Below are positions 36,991 to 45,401 of a stretch of DNA of 64,000 nt, in pieces. The number at the start of each line of letters is the position of its first letter. Position 1 is the stretch's first letter. The DNA is from Pseudomonas protegens CHA0 (GTDB taxonomy: Bacteria > Pseudomonadota > Gammaproteobacteria > Pseudomonadales > Pseudomonadaceae): positions 311,001-375,000 of the forward strand of contig NC_021237.1 of assembly GCF_000397205.1 (NCBI RefSeq). Reading direction: 5' to 3'. The notes under the pieces were generated by a model that was not told the DNA's origin, did not search any database, and saw nothing but the letters and a program-made list of their open reading frames with translations. Both the position numbers and the translations under genes were made by a program.

Positions 36991-37829
36991 GCGAGACGTC
37001 AATGAATTTTCCCCACCCCTTGCTGGCGCCGGTTGCCGAGCTGGCCCTGCGTGCCGGTGAAGCGATCCTGCCGTTCTGGCGCGCCGATGTGGCGGTCAAT
37101 CACAAGGCCGACGAGTCGCCGGTGACCGCCGCCGACCTGGCCGCCCATCACCTGATCGTGGCCGGCCTCACGGCCCTGGACCCGAGCATCCCGGTGCTGT
37201 CCGAAGAGGATGCGGACATTCCCCAGGCCACCCGCGCCAGCTGGCAGCGCTGGTGGCTGGTGGACCCGCTGGACGGCACCAAGGAATTCATTTCCGGCAG
37301 TGAAGAATTCACCGTCAATATCGCCCTGATCGAGCAGGGGCGGGTGGTGTTCGGCGTGGTGTCGATGCCCACCAGTGGCCGCTGCTACCTGGGCGGTGCC
37401 GGCCTTGGGGCCTGGCGCGTGGATCGCGGGCAGGCACCGCAGGCGATCCAGGTGCGTGAGCAACCGGGGGCCGGCGAGGCGTTTACCGTGGTGGCCAGCC
37501 GCCGGCATTCGAGCCCGGAGCAGGAACGTCTGCTCAGTGGTTTGAGCGCCGCCCTGGGTGAATTGCAACTGGCCAATATCGGCAGTTCGCTGAAGTTCTG
37601 CCTGCTGGCCGAAGGCGCGGCGGACTGCTATCCGCGCCTGGCGCCCACCTCGCAGTGGGACACCGCGGCGGCCCAGGGCGTGCTCGAAGGCGCGGGCGGC
37701 GAGGTGCTGGATCTCAGCGGTGCGCCGTTCTGCTATCCACCTCGGGAGTCGTTGCTCAACGGCTTCTTCCTGGCCCTGCCGGCCAAGGCGCCCTGGCGCG
37801 CCAAGTTGCTGGAACTGGCCCGCTCCTGA
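36987..37829 (+). CDS. cysQ: 3'(2'),5'-bisphosphate nucleotidase CysQ
   Basis: 280 residues. Inositol-monophosphatase-like fold with EED (metal site), DPLDGTKEF and WDTAAAQGVLEGAGG. Converts PAP to AMP and controls PAPS level in sulfate assimilation. The start overlaps the nudE stop by 4 bases (ATGA); an internal ATG at 37002 is a possible alternative. Confidence 0.92.
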   Translation: MSETSMNFPHPLLAPVAELALRAGEAILPFWRADVAVNHKADESPVTAADLAAHHLIVAGLTALDPSIPVLSEEDADIPQATRASWQRWWLVDPLDGTKEFISGSEEFTVNIALIEQGRVVFGVVSMPTSGRCYLGGAGLGAWRVDRGQAPQAIQVREQPGAGEAFTVVASRRHSSPEQERLLSGLSAALGELQLANIGSSLKFCLLAEGAADCYPRLAPTSQWDTAAAQGVLEGAGGEVLDLSGAPFCYPPRESLLNGFFLALPAKAPWRAKLLELARS

Positions 37830-37862
37830 TCACCTCGCGGCGACTTGCCGCTGCCACCCTTG

Positions 37863-37947
37863 TGCAGGAGCCGGCTTGCCGGCGACGGGGCCCTTGGGCC
37901 CTGTGCAAGCATTTCCGGCCTCTTCGCTGGCAAGCCAGCTCCTACAG
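37863..37947. repeat. Two REP units in inverted orientation
   Basis: GCAGGAGCCGGCTTGCCGGC and a facing GCTGGCAAGCCAGCTCCTAC, separated by 45 bases holding GGGCCCTTGGGCCC; between convergent genes. Confidence 0.75.
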
Positions 37948-37970
37948 ATTTGAGCCGGGTCGCAAACGGG

Positions 37971-38426
37971 TTAGCGGTGCAGGACGTACTGGCCGGTAAA
38001 ACGCACGGCGTCTTCTGCGCTGCCGGCATTGACGACCCGGGTGTGCAAGGTCAGCCGGGCACGGCCGTAGCGCTGATACATGGCGAGGAATTTGTTCCAG
38101 ACCTTGTCATCCGGTGCGGCGCAGATCGCCACGGCGTCGCCGGTCACCGGCAGCGGGTAACTGATCTGGCCTTCCTGGATGACGATGTGCCCGTCATCGA
38201 TGCCCTGTTCCTTGAGCCGCAGGTGCAGCCAGCCCCAGCCGGCGAGCACCGCACCGCAGTACAGGCTGCCGCCGAACATGGTGCTCTTGTGGTTGACGTT
38301 GGCCTCCAGGGGCAAGTGCAGGCGCAACTCTTGCACCTGCCAGTCGAGCACCTGCAGACCCATGTCCCGTGTCAGGGGGATGTCGCGGTGGAGGATGGAT
38401 TCCAGGTATCGACTGTCGCGATTCAT
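37971..38426 (-). CDS. YiiD-type hotdog thioesterase
   Basis: 151 residues. The YiiD C-terminal family thioesterase pattern is visible as ANVNHKSTMFGGSLYCGAVLAGWGW. The family is related to hotdog acyl-thioesterases. It is 38 bases downstream of dctD on the same strand and may be read from the same transcript. Substrate unknown. Confidence 0.8.
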   Translation of the reverse strand: MNRDSRYLESILHRDIPLTRDMGLQVLDWQVQELRLHLPLEANVNHKSTMFGGSLYCGAVLAGWGWLHLRLKEQGIDDGHIVIQEGQISYPLPVTGDAVAICAAPDDKVWNKFLAMYQRYGRARLTLHTRVVNAGSAEDAVRFTGQYVLHR

Positions 38427-38463
38427 GCCGGGGCCTCAGGGGTCAAGGGAATAACGGAACGCT

Positions 38464-39870
38464 TCATTCTGATTCGTCGCCGGGCTGGTTGGCGCCGCCG
38501 TCGGCGAAGTTCAAACCGTGCTTGCGCAGCTTGTCGTGCAGGGTCTTGCGCGGAATCCCCAGGGCTTCGGCGAGGCTGCGCATGGAGCTGTGGGGCTGGG
38601 CCATTTCAGCGGCGATCAGGGTCTTTTCGAAGTGCTCCACCTGCTCGCTCAAGCCACCTTCGATCAGGCTCGGGGCCGCAGCCGCGAGAGTACCCGGCTC
38701 GCTGTTGTCCAGGGCCAGTTCCAGGCCCAGGGCGAAGCGTTCGGCGGCGTTCTGCAGCTCGCGCACGTTGCCCGGCCAGCTGTGGCGCAGCAGCAAGGCA
38801 CGGTGTCCGGGTTGCAGTTCCTGGGGCGGCAGGCCGTGGCGGGTGCTGGCTTCGTCGGCGAAGTGCTGGAACAGCATCAGCACGTCTTCGCCACGCTCGC
38901 GTAGCGGTGGAATGCGCAGCGGCGCGACGTTCAGGCGGTAGTAGAGGTCGGCGCGAAAGCGTCCCTGGTCCGCGGCCTGGCGCAGGTCTTCCTTGGTCGC
39001 GGCGATGATGCGGATATCCAGCGGGATCAATTGATTGCCCCCCAGGCGTTCCACCACCCGCTCCTGCAGCAGGCGCAGCAGCTTGACCTGGACATCCAGG
39101 CTCATGCTTTCGATCTCATCGAGGAACAGGGTGCCGCCGTTGGCAAATTCGAACTTGCCGATGCGGCGTTTCTGCGCGCCGGTGAAGGCCCCCGGCTCGT
39201 GGCCGAACAGCTCGCTTTCCACCACCGACTCCGCCAGGGCACCGGCGTTGATCGCCACGAACGGCCCGTTGCGCCGTCCGGAGAGATCGTGCAGGGCACG
39301 GGCCACCACTTCCTTGCCGGCGCCGGTCTCGCCGAGGATCAGCACATCGGCCCGGGTCGCCGCCAGGGCGCCGATCTGCTGGCGCAGGCGCAGCATCGGC
39401 GGCGACTGGCCTACCAGCCGCGCACTGAGTTCCTGACGGTCGCTGAGGGCCAGGCGCAGGCTGCGGTTGTCCAGCACCAGGCGCCGCCAGTCCAGGGCGC
39501 GGCGCACGCTGTCCAGCAGGGCATCGCTGGCGAAGGGCTTTTCCAGAAAGTCATAGGCGCCGGCACGCATGGCCTGCACGGCCAGGGGCACGTCGCCGTG
39601 GCCGGTGATCAGCAGCACCGGCAGTTCCGGGTCCTGGGCATGCAGCTGGTTGAGCAGCTCCAGGCCGTCCATGCCGGGCATGCGGATGTCGCTGACCACC
39701 ACCCCCGGCCAATCCCGCTCCAGGCGCGGCGCCAGGCCCTGGGCTTCGGCGAGGGACAGCACCTTGAGCCCCGCCAGGTCCAGGGTCTGGCTCAGGGCCT
39801 GGCGCAGGTGGGGATCGTCGTCGATCAGCACCACTTGCAACTGAGGATCGAGGCTCTCGGGATGGCTCAT
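38464..39870 (-). CDS. dctD: Sigma-54-dependent response regulator DctD
   Basis: 468 residues. Receiver domain with D61 (VVVSDIRMPGMDG), AAA+ domain with Walker A GETGAGKE, the sigma-54-contacting GAFTGA loop and Walker B, and a Fis-type helix-turn-helix at the end. Activates C4-dicarboxylate uptake genes on signal from DctB, 74 bases upstream. No dct transporter gene adjoins, so it must act elsewhere on the chromosome. Confidence 0.93.
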   Translation of the reverse strand: MSHPESLDPQLQVVLIDDDPHLRQALSQTLDLAGLKVLSLAEAQGLAPRLERDWPGVVVSDIRMPGMDGLELLNQLHAQDPELPVLLITGHGDVPLAVQAMRAGAYDFLEKPFASDALLDSVRRALDWRRLVLDNRSLRLALSDRQELSARLVGQSPPMLRLRQQIGALAATRADVLILGETGAGKEVVARALHDLSGRRNGPFVAINAGALAESVVESELFGHEPGAFTGAQKRRIGKFEFANGGTLFLDEIESMSLDVQVKLLRLLQERVVERLGGNQLIPLDIRIIAATKEDLRQAADQGRFRADLYYRLNVAPLRIPPLRERGEDVLMLFQHFADEASTRHGLPPQELQPGHRALLLRHSWPGNVRELQNAAERFALGLELALDNSEPGTLAAAAPSLIEGGLSEQVEHFEKTLIAAEMAQPHSSMRSLAEALGIPRKTLHDKLRKHGLNFADGGANQPGDESE

Positions 39871-39944
39871 CGCTCACTTTCCAGATCGTGTCGGGGCCGG
39901 GAGCGCCGGGCCGGACAGGGTTGATATCGGGTTGCCGCTCTGCT

Positions 39945-41753
39945 TCATACCCCGCGGTCCTCGGAGGGCTGCAGGCTGACTCCGGGGGCCCCGGCCCGCA
40001 GGCGCAGGGTGATCAGGGCCCCGCCTTCGCGGTGGTTGGCGAATGACAGTTCACCACCGAAGGCACGCATCAGGGTGTCGCAGATGGCCAGCCCCAGGCC
40101 CAGGCCCTGAGTACGGGTCTTGGTGGTGTAGAACGGCTCTCCGGCGCGACCCAGCGCTTCCATGCAGAAGCCCGGACCGTTGTCGCGAATGTACAGGTTG
40201 ACGCCGGTGGCGGTGGATTCGGCACTCAGCCAGAGTTTGCGCGGTGGGCCTTTTTCGGTCAGGGCATCCAGGGCGTTGGCCAGCAGATTGCCAAGCACCT
40301 GGCGCAGGCGGGTTTCCCCGGCTTCGACCCACAGGGTGGCAGCCGGCAGGTCGCGGATCAGTTCCACTTCCATGGCCCGGCGGCGCTTGGCCAGTAGCGC
40401 CAGGGCGTCGTCCAGGGCCGGTTGCAGGGCCACGCTTTCCGGGGCGTGGTGATCGCGCCGGGCGAAGGCCCGCAGGTGGGCAATGATCGAGGCCATGCGC
40501 CCGGTCAGTTCGCTGATCAGCTTGAGGTTGCCTCGGGCGTCGTCGGTGCGCTGGTGGTCCAGCAGCACTTCGGCGTTCTCGGCATAGCTGCGGATCGCCG
40601 CCAGGGGCTGGTTGAGCTCGTGGCTGATGCTGGCCGACATGGTGCCCAGAGCCGAGAGCTTGCCGGCCTGGACCAGGTTGTCCTGGGCCCGCACCAGTTC
40701 CTGCTGGGCGGTTTCGCGCTCCAGCACTTCCTGCTTCAGGCGCCGGTTGAGGCTTTCCAGGTCGCTGGTGCGCTCGGCCACACGCATCTCCAGCTCGCGC
40801 CGCGCCTTGGCTTCGAAGGCGATCCGCTCCAGGTAGTGGCGGCGGCGCTGCATCATCAGGCCGAGCAACAGCATCAGCACCAGCAGCGCGGCGGCGCCCA
40901 CGGCCACTACCGTGCGCACCGGCCGGTCGATCAGAGTGCGCGGTGCGAGGATGCTCACGGCCCAGCGGGTTTCGTCGATCTGCTGGGTCTGGGTCAGCCA
41001 GGCATTGGGGTTGAGGTTCAGCGGCCTTGGGTCGCGAGTCGGATAGGGCTGGATGGCGACGATCGCCTGGCGTTCCTCGTCGCTCAGCGGCCGGGTCGCG
41101 CGAAAGCGCCATTCCGGGCGCGAGGTGAGGATCACCACGCCATTGTGGTCGGTCATCAGCAGCTGTTCCGGGGTCTTGCCCCACAGGCTTTCGGTGTGGT
41201 CCAGGTCGACCTTGACCACCAGCACGCCAAGGATCCGCTCGCCATCGCGCACCGCGGCAGCAAAGAAGTAACCGCGCTTGGCCGAGGTGGTGCCCAGGCC
41301 GAAGAAGCGCCCCAGGCGCCCGGCCATGGCCTCGCTGAAATAGGGGCGGAAGGCGAAATTGCGACCGACGAAGCTGTCGTGCTTGTCCCAGTTGGAGGCC
41401 GCCAGGGTCTTGCCGCTGGTGTCCATCAGGTACATCACCTCGGCGCCGGTCTGGGCACTGATGTTCTTCAGCAGGCGGTTGGCGTTGCCCTGGGTCACGC
41501 CATCGTCCGGGGCGCCGAGTACCGCGCGCAGTGCCGGCAAGTCGCCGAGGATCTGCGGCAGCACTTCGTAGCGGTGCAGGGTGCCCAGCAGGTTGGCCAC
41601 GTACAGGTCGAGGGTCTGGCGGTTCTGGCTGGTCAGCTCGTTGCGGTAGTAGCGCTCCGCCAGATGCTCCAGCGGCCACAGCAACGGCGCCAGGCACAGT
41701 GCCAGCAAGGCCAGGCTGCGCCAGCGAGGGCGACGGGGAAGGGGTGGGGTCAT
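39945..41753 (-). CDS. dctB: C4-dicarboxylate sensor kinase DctB
   Basis: 602 residues from ATG 41753. Membrane helix at about 12-32, periplasmic double-Cache sensor (~40-285), second helix (~290-312), coiled coil, H-box with SHELNQPLAAIRSY and an ATPase domain (NLLANALDAL, RDNGPGF, GLGLGLAI). Senses succinate, malate and fumarate. The start has no ribosome site; instead a terminator-like hairpin ends 7 bases before ATG. Confidence 0.92.
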   Translation of the reverse strand: MTPPLPRRPRWRSLALLALCLAPLLWPLEHLAERYYRNELTSQNRQTLDLYVANLLGTLHRYEVLPQILGDLPALRAVLGAPDDGVTQGNANRLLKNISAQTGAEVMYLMDTSGKTLAASNWDKHDSFVGRNFAFRPYFSEAMAGRLGRFFGLGTTSAKRGYFFAAAVRDGERILGVLVVKVDLDHTESLWGKTPEQLLMTDHNGVVILTSRPEWRFRATRPLSDEERQAIVAIQPYPTRDPRPLNLNPNAWLTQTQQIDETRWAVSILAPRTLIDRPVRTVVAVGAAALLVLMLLLGLMMQRRRHYLERIAFEAKARRELEMRVAERTSDLESLNRRLKQEVLERETAQQELVRAQDNLVQAGKLSALGTMSASISHELNQPLAAIRSYAENAEVLLDHQRTDDARGNLKLISELTGRMASIIAHLRAFARRDHHAPESVALQPALDDALALLAKRRRAMEVELIRDLPAATLWVEAGETRLRQVLGNLLANALDALTEKGPPRKLWLSAESTATGVNLYIRDNGPGFCMEALGRAGEPFYTTKTRTQGLGLGLAICDTLMRAFGGELSFANHREGGALITLRLRAGAPGVSLQPSEDRGV

Positions 41754-41755
41754 GG

Positions 41756-41780
41756 AAAAGGCGCCTGTGGATACAGGCGC
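41756..41780 (-). terminator. Terminator-like hairpin between rmlD and dctB
   Basis: Perfect 8-bp stem GCGCCTGT / ACAGGCGC with a 4-base loop, followed on the minus strand by CTTTT and then CC-ATG of dctB. It can end the rml transcript and also overlies the dctB ribosome-site position. Confidence 0.65.
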
Positions 41781-41787
41781 ATTATGC

Positions 41788-42669
41788 CTAGCCCTGCTCG
41801 GCAAGACACTCGCGCAATGCGGTGTGCCAGTCCGGCTGGACCACGCCCCACTCCCGTGCCAGGCGGCTGCAGTCCAGGCGCGAGTTCAACGGCCGCGGCG
41901 CCGGTGTCGGGTAAGCGCTGGAAGGGATGGCTTCAAGGACGGCGCAGGGTTTGTCCATGGCCAGCAACTGCTCGCCGATGGCCTGGGCAAAGCCGAACCA
42001 GGAAGTCTCGCCGTGGGCGGTGAGGTGGTAGGTGCCCCAGGCGCCGGGCTGCCCGGCTCGCCAACGCTCGATCAGCGCCCGGGTGCTGGTGGCGATGGTG
42101 CCGGCCCAGGTGGGCGCGCCGATCTGGTCGGCCACCACCCGCAGCTCGGGTTTTTCCTGCAGCAGGCGCTGCATGGTCAGCAGGAAGTTCTTGCCATGGC
42201 TGGAGTAGACCCAACTGGTGCGCAGGATCAAATGCTGGCCCTGGACCAGCCGGATCGCCCGTTCGCCGGCCAGCTTGCTCTCGCCGTAGACACTCAGCGG
42301 GTTGGGCTCGTCGTCCTCCACATAGGGCGTTTCCTTGCTGCCATCGAACACGTAGTCGGTGGAGTAGTGAATCAGCGGCACACCCAGCTCGAAGGCTTCC
42401 TGGGCGAAGATCCCGGGGGCCGTGGCGTTGATCGCAAAAGCCAGCTCCGGCTCGCTCTGGGCCTGGTCGACGGCGGTGTGGGCGGCGGCATTGATGATCA
42501 GGTCCGGGCGAATGGCGCGCACTTGCTGGCGGATCTGTTCCGGGTGGCTCAGGTCCAGTTGCTCACGACCCAGGACCACCAGCTCACCGAGGTCGCCGAG
42601 GCGCTGCTGCAGCTCCCGGGAGACCTGGCCGTGCTGGCCGCTGATAAGGATTTTCAGAGGAGCGTTCAT
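41788..42669 (-). CDS. rmlD: dTDP-4-dehydrorhamnose reductase RmlD
   Basis: 293 residues. N-terminal NAD(P)-binding ISGQHGQVSREL and the YSTDYVFDG ... YGESKLAGE stretch with the SDR Tyr-x3-Lys pair. Last step of dTDP-L-rhamnose synthesis. Overlaps rmlC by 4 bases and is the last gene of the operon here. Confidence 0.95.
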   Translation of the reverse strand: MNAPLKILISGQHGQVSRELQQRLGDLGELVVLGREQLDLSHPEQIRQQVRAIRPDLIINAAAHTAVDQAQSEPELAFAINATAPGIFAQEAFELGVPLIHYSTDYVFDGSKETPYVEDDEPNPLSVYGESKLAGERAIRLVQGQHLILRTSWVYSSHGKNFLLTMQRLLQEKPELRVVADQIGAPTWAGTIATSTRALIERWRAGQPGAWGTYHLTAHGETSWFGFAQAIGEQLLAMDKPCAVLEAIPSSAYPTPAPRPLNSRLDCSRLAREWGVVQPDWHTALRECLAEQG

Positions 42670-43211
42670 GGGAACAGATCGGCCTCTTCTAGGCTTTTAC
42701 CTTTCTGGTCCTTGGCCGAGAGCGTTGGCATATCCTGCAACTGCCAGTTGATCGCCAGGGTCGGATCGTCCCAGCTGATGCAACGTTCAGCAGAAGGCGT
42801 GTAGTAATCGGTGGTCTTGTAGAGAAACTCGGCAGCGTCGCTGAGTACTACGAAGCCATGGGCGAACCCTTCGGGAATCCATAGTTGGCGATTGTTATGT
42901 GCAGACAGGCGAACACTTGCCCAACGGCCAAAGTTCGGGGAGCTGCGCCGGATATCGACGGCTACGTCCAGAACCTCGCCGGCAATCACCCGGACCAGTT
43001 TTCCCTGCGGGTGCTCAATCTGGTAGTGCAGACCACGCAGGACGTTCTTGACGGATCGCGAGTGATTGTCCTGTACAAAGCTCTTCTGCAAGCCGGTGGC
43101 CTCTTCAAAGGCCTTGGCATTGAAGCTCTCGTAGAAGAAGCCACGCTCGTCGCCAAAGACCTTGGGCTCGATAATCAGTACACCGGTGAGCTCTGTCTGA
43201 ATGATGTTCAT
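42666..43211 (-). CDS. rmlC: dTDP-4-dehydrorhamnose 3,5-epimerase RmlC
   Basis: 181 residues, cupin fold. [17 protein letters not shown] and LRGLHYQ carry the catalytic His/Asp region. Third step of dTDP-rhamnose synthesis, for O-antigen and rhamnolipid-type sugars. Overlaps both neighbours by 4 bases. Confidence 0.95.
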   Translation of the reverse strand: MNIIQTELTGVLIIEPKVFGDERGFFYESFNAKAFEEATGLQKSFVQDNHSRSVKNVLRGLHYQIEHPQGKLVRVIAGEVLDVAVDIRRSSPNFGRWASVRLSAHNNRQLWIPEGFAHGFVVLSDAAEFLYKTTDYYTPSAERCISWDDPTLAINWQLQDMPTLSAKDQKGKSLEEADLFP

Positions 43212-44083
43212 TGGGTCTCCCCCGCCAGAGTGAACAGGTACTGGCCATAGCCGGTCTTGCCGAAGTAAGCGGCGCGCTCCAGCAGGTGCTCGCGGCTGAT
43301 CCAGCGGTTCTCATAGGCGATCTCTTCCAGACAGGCGACTTTCAGGCCCTGGCGATGCTCGATGGTCTGCACGTATTGCGAGGCCTCCAGCAGGCTGTCG
43401 TGGGTGCCGGTGTCGAGCCAGGCAAAGCCCCGGCCAAAACGCTCCACGTGCAGGTCGCCACGCTTAAGGTAGGCGTTGTTGACGTCGGTGATCTCCAGTT
43501 CGCCCCGGGGCGAAGGCTTGACGTCCCTGGCAATCTGCACCACGTCATTGTCGTAGAAATACAGGCCGGTGACCGCGTAGCTGGACTTCGGCTTCTTGGG
43601 TTTCTCTTCGATGGACAGGGCACGGCCCTCGCTGTCGAAGTCGATGACCCCGAAACGCTCCGGGTCCTTGACCCAGTAGCCGAACACCGTGGCGCCGCTG
43701 GTGCGCTTGGCGGCATCGCGCAGCTGTTCGCCGAAGTACTGGCCGTGGAAGATGTTGTCGCCCAGGATCAGGCACACCGGGTCATTGCCGATGAACTCCT
43801 CGCCAATCAGGAAGGCCTGGGCCAGGCCATCCGGCGAAGGCTGTTCGGCGTAGCAAAAACGCACGCCGAACTGGCTGCCGTCACCCAGCAGGTTGCGGTA
43901 TTGCGGCAGGTCCTGGGGGGTGGAGATGATCAGGATGTCCTGGATGCCGGCCAGCATCAGTACCGAGATCGGGTAGTAGATCATCGGCTTGTCGTAGATT
44001 GGCAGCAGCTGCTTGGACACACCGAGGGTGATGGGGTGCAGACGGGTGCCGGAGCCGCCCGCCAGAACAATGCCTTTGATCAT
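43208..44083 (-). CDS. rmlA: Glucose-1-phosphate thymidylyltransferase RmlA
   Basis: 291 residues. [22 protein letters not shown] is the nucleotide-binding signature, ILGDNIFHG a metal-binding loop. Makes dTDP-glucose, the first step. ATG 44083 overlaps the rmlB stop by 4 bases (ATGA), giving the start. Confidence 0.95.
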   Translation of the reverse strand: MIKGIVLAGGSGTRLHPITLGVSKQLLPIYDKPMIYYPISVLMLAGIQDILIISTPQDLPQYRNLLGDGSQFGVRFCYAEQPSPDGLAQAFLIGEEFIGNDPVCLILGDNIFHGQYFGEQLRDAAKRTSGATVFGYWVKDPERFGVIDFDSEGRALSIEEKPKKPKSSYAVTGLYFYDNDVVQIARDVKPSPRGELEITDVNNAYLKRGDLHVERFGRGFAWLDTGTHDSLLEASQYVQTIEHRQGLKVACLEEIAYENRWISREHLLERAAYFGKTGYGQYLFTLAGETQ

Positions 44084-45162
44084 GCAATCAGATCCTTGAT
44101 GTCGGTGGAACCCAGGCGTTGGCCCTGGTAGCTGCCGTCTTGTACCCGGCGGCACCACTCGAGGTTTTCCAGGTACCACTGCACGGTCTTGCGCAGGCCA
44201 CTGGTGAAGGTTTCTTCCGGAACCCAGCCCAGCTCGCGCTCGATCTTGCCGGCGTCGATGGCGTAGCGCAGATCGTGGCCGGGGCGGTCCTGGACGAAGG
44301 TGATGAGGTCGGCGTAGTGAGCCACGCCCTGGGGTTTCTGCGGGGCCAGCTCTTCCAGCAGGCTGCAGATGCCGCGTACCACGTCGATGTTCTTCTGCTC
44401 GTTGTGGCCGCCGATGTTGTAGGTCTCGCCGACCGTGCCTTCGGTCATCACCTTGAACAGGGCCCGGGCGTGATCCTCGACATACAGCCAGTCGCGCACC
44501 TGCAGGCCGTTGCCGTACACCGGCAGCGGTTTGCCTGCCAGGGCGTTGAGGATCACCAGCGGAATCAGCTTTTCGGGGAAGTGGAACGGGCCGTAGTTGT
44601 TGGAGCAGTTGGTGATCAGCACCGGCAGCCCATAGGTACGCTGCCAGGCGCGGACCAGGTGGTCGGATGCGGCCTTGCTGGCGGAGTAGGGCGAGCTGGG
44701 GGCGTAGGGCGTGGTTTCGGTGAACAGGTCATCGACGCCATGCAGGTCGCCATAGACCTCATCGGTGGAAATATGGTGGAAACGGAAAGCGGCTTTTTCC
44801 GCCTCGGGCAATGTGTGCCAGTAGGCGCGGGTCGCTTCCAGCAGGCTGTAGGTGCCGACGATATTGGTCTGGATGAAGTCGGACGGCCCGTCGATGGAGC
44901 GGTCGACATGGGACTCGGCAGCCAGGTGCATGATCGCGTGGGGCTGGAAGCGCGCCAGCACGGCGCTGACGGTGGCCTGGTCGACGATATCGGCCTTGAC
45001 GAACTCATAGCGGCTGTTGCTGGCGATGCTGTGCAGCGATTCCAGGTTGCCTGCGTAGGTCAGTTTGTCCAGGTTCAGCACTTCGTGTTCCGTGTGCTGA
45101 AGCAGATGGCGGACCAGGGCCGAGCCGATAAAACCGGCTCCGCCGGTAACGAGAATGCGCAT
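44080..45162 (-). CDS. rmlB: dTDP-glucose 4,6-dehydratase RmlB
   Basis: 360 residues. Rossmann motif [13 protein letters not shown], the [11 protein letters not shown] region and active-site [11 protein letters not shown] (Tyr-x3-Lys). Second step of the pathway. First gene of a tight operon rmlB-A-C-D with 4-base overlaps throughout; P. aeruginosa has B-D-A-C (recalled). Confidence 0.95.
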   Translation of the reverse strand: MRILVTGGAGFIGSALVRHLLQHTEHEVLNLDKLTYAGNLESLHSIASNSRYEFVKADIVDQATVSAVLARFQPHAIMHLAAESHVDRSIDGPSDFIQTNIVGTYSLLEATRAYWHTLPEAEKAAFRFHHISTDEVYGDLHGVDDLFTETTPYAPSSPYSASKAASDHLVRAWQRTYGLPVLITNCSNNYGPFHFPEKLIPLVILNALAGKPLPVYGNGLQVRDWLYVEDHARALFKVMTEGTVGETYNIGGHNEQKNIDVVRGICSLLEELAPQKPQGVAHYADLITFVQDRPGHDLRYAIDAGKIERELGWVPEETFTSGLRKTVQWYLENLEWCRRVQDGSYQGQRLGSTDIKDLIA

Positions 45163-45401
45163 ATTTGGGGCCTGTATCCTTGAAAACGGTCATTTGCTGC
45201 GACGAATGCAGCATAGCTTGTCGATAGGACGCCTAGGGTGCAATAGCAACAACCGCTTGATTGCTCTGCGAACCGTCGGAAATTTCGCCGGCCGAAGTTT
45301 ACAGCAGGCAAGGCTCTGGTCTTGCCTGTGCGCTTTGGGGTTGCGCATTAACTTGCGCAGTGGCGATATAAGCGCCCTATAACAATTCCAGGGGTCGTTG
45401 T
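45163..45401. promoter_or_regulatory. Divergent rml / kinase-phospholyase upstream region
   Basis: No gene visible. A TATAAC at 45378-45383 could be the -10 of the plus-strand gene (TTGCGC 19 bases upstream is a poor -35). agggg at 45389 is its ribosome site. Confidence 0.35.
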
